This document shows positions 58,980 through 64,000 of a stretch of 64,000 nt of DNA, piece after piece. Position numbers and translations under genes: made by a program. How positions within the stretch are numbered: the first letter of the stretch is position 1; the number at the start of each line of letters is the position of its first letter. This DNA is from Penium margaritaceum (Eukaryota > Streptophyta > Zygnematophyceae > Desmidiales > Peniaceae): positions 550,613-614,612 of the forward strand of contig SZWC01000103.1 of the NCBI GenBank assembly GCA_023375785.1, given 5' to 3'. Below the pieces are notes generated by a model. It was given only the letters and a program-made list of their open reading frames with translations, was not told the DNA's origin and made no database searches.

Positions 58980-60671
58980 TTGCATTTCTGCACTATGATG
59001 CTCCTCATTGCCGGAGGGCTAGCAGCAGCCCTTTTCAGACGCCTTCTTCATCAACCACAGCAGCAGAGTACAAGCACATCGAGCGCAGCCGAACCAACAC
59101 TGAAGATACAACGTCTTCCTTGTTACACTACACCGCCAACTACTAGAGAACCCCTCTCAGGTCGCATCGTTTTCCTAGAAGATGATACTTCCTTCAACCA
59201 GCAAAACCTCCAACTTCAGTCAGGCTCCTCGTCCTCAGCAAATGTCCTGGAAATCTGCTCCATCACAGCAACCTCCAGTCAACCAACACCAGTGCCATCA
59301 TCATCCCAAAACAGTTGTAACATCAACATCCCTCTTCCCCTCTCAAGGAGCCAATCTCGCAGGATACGTCACAATTTTCTCCGCTGTACCTTCAGCAAGC
59401 CCCAGCACTTCTCTCAACCGTCACAAGACCCTTAGACCTCACCACAACGGACAGATGAACATGACCTTCTCTCTTCCCCTCGTATAGAGGCATACATATG
59501 GAGTCAGCCCTCATCTTCAGACAACGACCACAGCGGCTCGTCACCCATCCTCTCGTCAGCTCCACTCTTCACTCAAACTGAAGTTGTCAAGTTCATGGAA
59601 GATGCCTATGGAGTCACATTGGACATCGCCAATGACAACAAACTAGAACCAGCACCAGGCCCTTCATCTGAACCCCTCAACCGAGCGGCTGAAGGCCAGA
59701 CCTCTGAAGAAAGTACCTCGCTATTCACCTTTGACGAGCTGAACGCCTTCATGACCACATTCTATGGTCGTCCTCTGACACCAACTTCGCCCTCGACATC
59801 AACCTCAGCAGCCTCACCCACGACCAAGACCGGACCAGATGACGTACCGGTATAGTTGGTACTCTTGTCAGAAGATAACCATACTCCTTCCCTCCAAGCT
59901 CCACCTCCTATTTCACCAAAGACCTACTCGTCTCCTCTTCAACAAACCTCACCATCTGACAAGCAGGACAACAGCTGTCCGCTGCCTCACAGATCCAAGC
60001 AACTCTCAAGCAACATATGGAGAACTGGAGACATCCATTGCCACAAGCATTGCCTAACACCAGGATGTTATCCTGGCTCACAGCTCACTGGGTTCAAGGC
60101 CGCTCCGTCTCAAGACGACCCCAGGGCTGAGTCATGGACTTCCCTTCTCTCCCACCACTGTCAAGGCAAAGTATGTCTTGTGCCATTGAGGGCGGGTGTC
60201 GGAACCAAACTCCAATGTGCACAAGCCACACATACTCTCAAGGCTCCACAAAACATTACAGATATGCCCCAGGCTCGTGGATCCCCGTGGGTCAAAGGAA
60301 AAGGCAAGAAATATCCTGCCGAGCAGTTCAGCTCCGAAGATCAACTGGACCGACACTACCGGCGGTCACCACCGACCACAAAGCACGTCCGACGACCGGC
60401 AGGTGAACGCTCCGATCCTCAAGAAAAGACAAAAGGAACCGAAGGCACCCGTGCCAACGGCTGCCGGCGAACTACCGTGCAGACCAACCGAGCGTCCTCG
60501 CAAAGAACACTCGGACACGACCACCATCACAAGTGGCCTAACCAGGCCCCACGAATGAGTGAAGTGAGACGAAGCCTGCGGAGTCGCACCGCGACTCCGC
60601 ACACAACAGCAGCATCAGTAGCAGCAACGCAGCTGCGACAGAGTCGCACGTACCACCCTCCGCAAGGGTAA
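58980..60671 (+). pseudogene. long ORF of E2 with two amber codons, running into the 3' LTR
   Basis: One frame of 564 codons from ATG 58980 to TAA 60669-60671, interrupted only by TAG at 59433-59435 and TAG at 59853-59855. The N-terminus has a hydrophobic segment (MMLLIAGGLAAALF, residues 6-19) followed by RRLLHQ, which suggests a membrane anchor. A Ser/Thr/Pro/Gln-rich part follows. Two copies of a short motif precede the second stop: LFTQTEVVKFMEDAYG and LFTFDELNAFMTTFYG; E3 has one copy. The final 158 codons lie in the 3' LTR, are basic, and end QLRQSRTYHPPQG. The stop is about 24 bp before the TATA-like box, so coding would cover U3 almost exactly. No known family is recognised. Confidence 0.55.
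60187..60196 (+). other. E2 polypurine tract
   Basis: TGAGGGCGGG, the purine-rich tract directly before the TGTCGG start of the 3' LTR. The long ORF reads through it. Confidence 0.7.
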
Positions 60672-61356
60672 CTCTAGAACTAGGACTGATCTAGGATATA
60701 ACTGCTAGACTCCCATTTGTACCGTTGCATCGCATTACTTCAAAGATATCGCTTTCTTCCTTCCAGCTTGTTGTCCGCTCGTATGCTGTGGCACTTCTCC
60801 TCCGTTCAGTTCATCTCATTTCGCTGCCCGCCTCAGTGCAGTGGCACTTCTCATCGTTCCGCTCCTGCCTTGCTCCGCATAGCCCGCTTCCCAGCTGTGG
60901 CATACTCCTCACTTACTCACTTGCCAGACCGCAACTCGGCGCTGGGGCCTTCAGCCCGCGCATCGGTGCTGTGGCACCAGTTTGCTCTTTCAGCTCTACC
61001 GTTGCCCTCTGTACCAGATGAGGCACAACATCATCATTAGTAACTTTACAGCTTGTTCTGCCGCGTCCGCCTGTATCTGGCGAGCCGCCTCCATTACTGT
61101 ACGGCACGCCCGCACTTAACCTGCCGAGGCGTCCTCAACATCTCAGCGCCCGTGTCCACTGACACTGCGCCCACTCATCGCGTTGACTCGCATCTCGGTG
61201 TAGTGGCCATTAGCCCACACCTCGGATGCTGCGGTCCTCATTCTTCACAACTGCATGACGTCAGCCTGCCATCAGCTTCAGTAACTTCGCCGATGCTTCC
61301 GCCGCGACCATATATACAGATCTTCTATCTCTTTCAGTCCTTTAAGTTTCCTGACA
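60197..61356 (+). repeat. E2 3' LTR (1160 bp)
   Basis: Direct repeat of the 5' LTR plus 39 bp. It holds a perfect 10-bp stem with a 3-base loop (GCGGAGTCGC / ACC / GCGACTCCGC) at 60577-60599, within the coding overlap. A TATA-like GATATAACTG lies at 60695-60704. The pyrimidine-rich right half has repeated GCCCGC motifs. Confidence 0.93.
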
Positions 61357-61361
61357 TGTCC

Positions 61362-63726
61362 AATCATGGTGCAGATGTACTCGGCATGATCTTGCAGGTG
61401 CAAACAAGGTAGAATACTGGTGGCTCGGTGTGGCTATTGTGCGCAATGCCTTGACAAAGTTGGCATGTGCCACTGACCATGACCACAAAGTTTACCAAGT
61501 GACTTTAACCTCTACGAATTGTAACACGAGTCAGCCACAGTCAGAGTGCCCAATCACAACTCAGATGTACTAGGCATGACCTTGCAGGTATAAATAAGGT
61601 AAGAAAACCGGTGGCTTGGCACGGCTATTGTGCGCAATGCCTTGACAAAGTTGGCATGTACCACTGACCATGACCACAAAGTTTACCAAGTACCTTAAAC
61701 GGCTATGAATCATGACACGAGTCAGCCACTATCAGAGTTTCCAATCATAAAGCAGATATACTGGGCATGATCTTGCTGGTACAAACAAGGTAGAATACTG
61801 GTGGCTCGGTGTGGCTGTTGTGCGCAATGTCTTGACAAAGTTTGCATGTGCCACTGACCATGACCACAAATGTTTCCAAGTGACTTATACTCCTATTGAT
61901 CATAACACGAGTCAGCCACGGTCAGAGTGTCCAATCACAGTGCAGATATACTAGGCATGATCTTGCAGGTATGAACAAGGTAGAATACTGGTGGCTCGGT
62001 GTGGCTAATGCACGCAATGCCTTGACAAAGTTGGCACGTGCCACTGACCATGACCACAAATGTATCCAGGTGACTTTTACTTCTATTGATCATAACACAA
62101 GTCAGCCACGGTCAGAGTGTCCAATAACAGTGCAGATTTACTAGGCATGATGTAGCATGTGCAAACAAGGTACAATACTGGTAGCTCACTGTGGCTATTG
62201 TGCGCAATGCCTTGACAAAGTTGGCGTGTGCCACTGACTATGACCACAAAGTTTACCGAGTGCCTGAAATGGATATGAATCATAACACGAGTCAGCCACT
62301 GTCAGAGTGTCCAATCACAGTGTAGATGTATTGGGTATGACCTTGCAGGTATAAACAAGGCAGAATACTGGTGGATCGGTGTGGCTATTGAGCACAATGC
62401 CTTGACAAAGTTGGCATGTGCCACTGATTATTACTACAAATGTACCCAAGTTACTTTTCCTTCTATTGATCATAACACGAGTCAGTCACGGTCAAGTTAT
62501 CAAAGTGCAGATGTACTAGGCATGATCTTGCAGGTGTAAACAAGGTAGAATACTGGTGGCTCGGTGTGGCTATTGTGCGCAATGCCTTGACAAAGTTCGC
62601 ATGTGCCACTGACCATGACCACAAAGTTTACCAAGTGACTTTAACTTGTACAAATCATAACACGAGTCAGCCACGGTCAGACTGTGCAATCACAGTGCAG
62701 ATGTACTAAGCATAATCTTGCAGGTGCAAACAATGTAGAATACTGGTGGCATGGCACGGCTATTGTGCNTCGGAGTCGATGATTTCCAACACGCACGTGC
62801 CACTGACCATGACCACAAAGTTTACCAAGTGACTTTAACTTGTACAAGTCATAACACGAGTCAGCCACGGTCAGACTGTGCAATCACAGTGCAGATGTAC
62901 TAAGCATAATCTTGCAGGTGCAAACAATGTAGAATACTGGTGGCATGGCACGGCTATTGTGCGCAATACCTTGACAAAGTTGCCATGTGTCACTGACCAT
63001 GACCACAAAGTTTACCAAGTACCTTAAACAGCTATGAATCATAACACGAGTCAGCCATGGTCAGAGTGTCCAATCACAGTGAATATGTACTGGGCATGTC
63101 CTTGCAGGTATAGACAAGGTAGAATACTGGTGGCTCCGCGTGGCTATTGTGCGCAACGCCTTGACAAAGTTGGCATGTGCCACTGACCATGACCACAAAG
63201 GTTTCCAAGTGACTTTAACGTCTATGAATCGTAACACGAGTCAGCCACAGTCAGAGTTCCCAATCACAGTGCACATCTAATGTGCATGACCTTGCAGGAA
63301 CAAGCAGGGTAAAAAACCGGTGGCTTGGCACGGCTATTGGACGCAATGCCTTGACAAAGTTGACATGTGCCACTGAACATGACCACAAAGTTTACCAAGT
63401 ACCTTAAACGACTATGAATCATACCACGAGTAAACCACAGTCAGAGTGTCCAATCATAGTGTAGATATACTGAGCATAACCTTGCAGGTACAAACAAGGT
63501 ATAATACTGGTGGCTTGGTGTGGCTATTGTGCGCAATGCCTTGACAAAGTTGGCATGTGCCACTGACCTTGACCACAGTTATATCCAAGTGATTTTTAAA
63601 TCTATTGATCATAACACGAGTCAGCCACGGTCAGAGTGTCCAATCACAGTGTAGATATACTAGGCATGATCTTGCAGGTGCAAACAAGGTAGAATACTGG
63701 TGGCTCGGTGTGGCTATTGTGCACAA
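61362..63726. repeat. 190-bp tandem satellite, block 8
   Basis: About 12 monomers after the right TGTCC duplication of E2 (61357-61361). It is interrupted by N at 62769 followed by about 26 bp of non-satellite sequence. The 138 bp before the N recur after it (62631 and 62821). No gene is seen. Confidence 0.95.
62769..62795. other. single N plus short foreign stretch
   Basis: TCGGAGTCGATGATTTCC and the next few bases do not match the monomer and follow directly after an N. The satellite phase is broken here. It is most simply an assembly join. Confidence 0.75.
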
Positions 63727-64000
63727 TGTTGAAGATTTGCCCCTCTGCATGCCCAAGTGCGGCGCCGGGAGACACCGACGAGCCGCCAGAGAGAGGAAAT
63801 TCCACGTCAACAGATCTGGCGACTCGAGGATAGCTCAGATCGTAAAATGGAGGACTGCGCCCGAAATGTGACGAGTCGTTGAATCCGGTGAAAGTTGTTT
63901 AACCGGAATCGGACAAGTAACGAGGGAGGTATAGGCTGTTGAAAAATTGCCCCTCCGCATGCCCAAGTGCGGCGCCGGGAGGCGCCGACGAGCCGCCAGA
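63727..64000 (+). mobile_element. miniature LTR element (TRIM/SMART-like), cut by window end
   Basis: An 86-bp segment, TGTTGAAG...GTCAACA (63727-63812), with 6-bp inverted ends TGTTGA/TCAACA. A second copy of its start lies 210 bp later (63937 to the window end, about five differences in 64 bases). The 124 bp between contain TCTGGCGACTCG two bases after the first repeat, a plausible tRNA primer-binding site, and a purine-rich GAGGGAGGTATAGG shortly before the second repeat. If symmetric, the element would be about 296 bp. It interrupts a monomer at TGCACAATG (near position 122). The right end and target-site duplication are not visible, so the class is inferred. Confidence 0.6.

Larger units (their letters stand above)
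57332..61356 (+). mobile_element. LTR retrotransposon E2, lacking pol
   Basis: A complete 4025-bp element. LTRs are 1121 and 1160 bp, the target-site duplication is TGTCC, the PBS is perfect, and GAGGGCGGG precedes the 3' LTR. The 1744-bp interior has no gag-pol motifs but has the same kind of long frame as E1 and E3. The LTR length difference is one 39-bp block absent from the 5' copy near 58255. The interior shares the GTATGGGC leader motif and the FTxDE-type motif with E3. Confidence 0.93.

Overview
The window is repetitive nuclear DNA from a eukaryote, very probably a plant or green alga. About 42 kb of the 64 kb is one tandem satellite with a 190-bp monomer (roughly 220 monomers). Almost everything else is LTR-retrotransposon sequence inserted into that array. 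The plant assignment rests on two primer-binding sites (PBS). Four elements carry TGGTATCAGAG(C), the complement of the 3' end of plant-type initiator tRNA-Met. A fifth, of Ty1/copia type, carries a PBS complementary to the anticodon-loop region of the same tRNA. No host gene, rRNA, tRNA gene or CRISPR array was seen. The lineage within plants cannot be fixed from this window.

Layout: satellite 1-1454; LTR element E1 (+) 1455-5473; satellite 5474-10347; truncated LTR element E4 (-) 10348-12595; satellite 12596-14583; LTR element E3 (-) 14584-18661; satellite 18662-33503, interrupted by a small LTR fragment at about 30819-30926; solo LTR 33504-34099; a scrap of satellite and a 154-base N gap; Ty1/copia element of about 5.45 kb (34294 inferred to 39748); satellite 39749-40554; second copy of the same solo LTR 40555-41132; satellite 41133-57331 with a 57-base N gap; LTR element E2 (+) 57332-61356; satellite 61362-63726; and a miniature LTR element starting at 63727 and cut by the window end.

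E1, E2 and E3 have every boundary mark of real retroelements: paired LTRs of 1073-1160 bp, TG...CA ends, 5-bp target-site duplications, a PBS directly after the 5' LTR and a G-rich tract before the 3' LTR. Their 1.7-1.9 kb interiors hold no recognisable gag, protease, integrase or reverse transcriptase. Each instead has one exceptionally open reading frame that crosses the polypurine tract, covers the U3 part of the 3' LTR and stops about 465-480 bp inside it. It is intact in E1 and broken by two or three stops in E2 and E3. E2 and E3 share a predicted N-terminal membrane segment and a short FTxDExNxFMxxFYG-like motif. This is the best candidate here for something undescribed.

The copia element is the only copy with polymerase genes. 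It is dead: a frameshift in gag, a frameshift in integrase, an amber codon before reverse transcriptase, and no RNase H. Its LTRs differ from those of E1-E4, so it is not an obvious helper for them. The satellite is layered: monomer types A, B and C in the order C-A(1-3)-B, longer duplications of about 1.7-2.5 kb, and recent exact 190-bp amplifications. One solo LTR was duplicated together with its satellite flanks. This suggests a centromeric or pericentromeric array, which is inference only.
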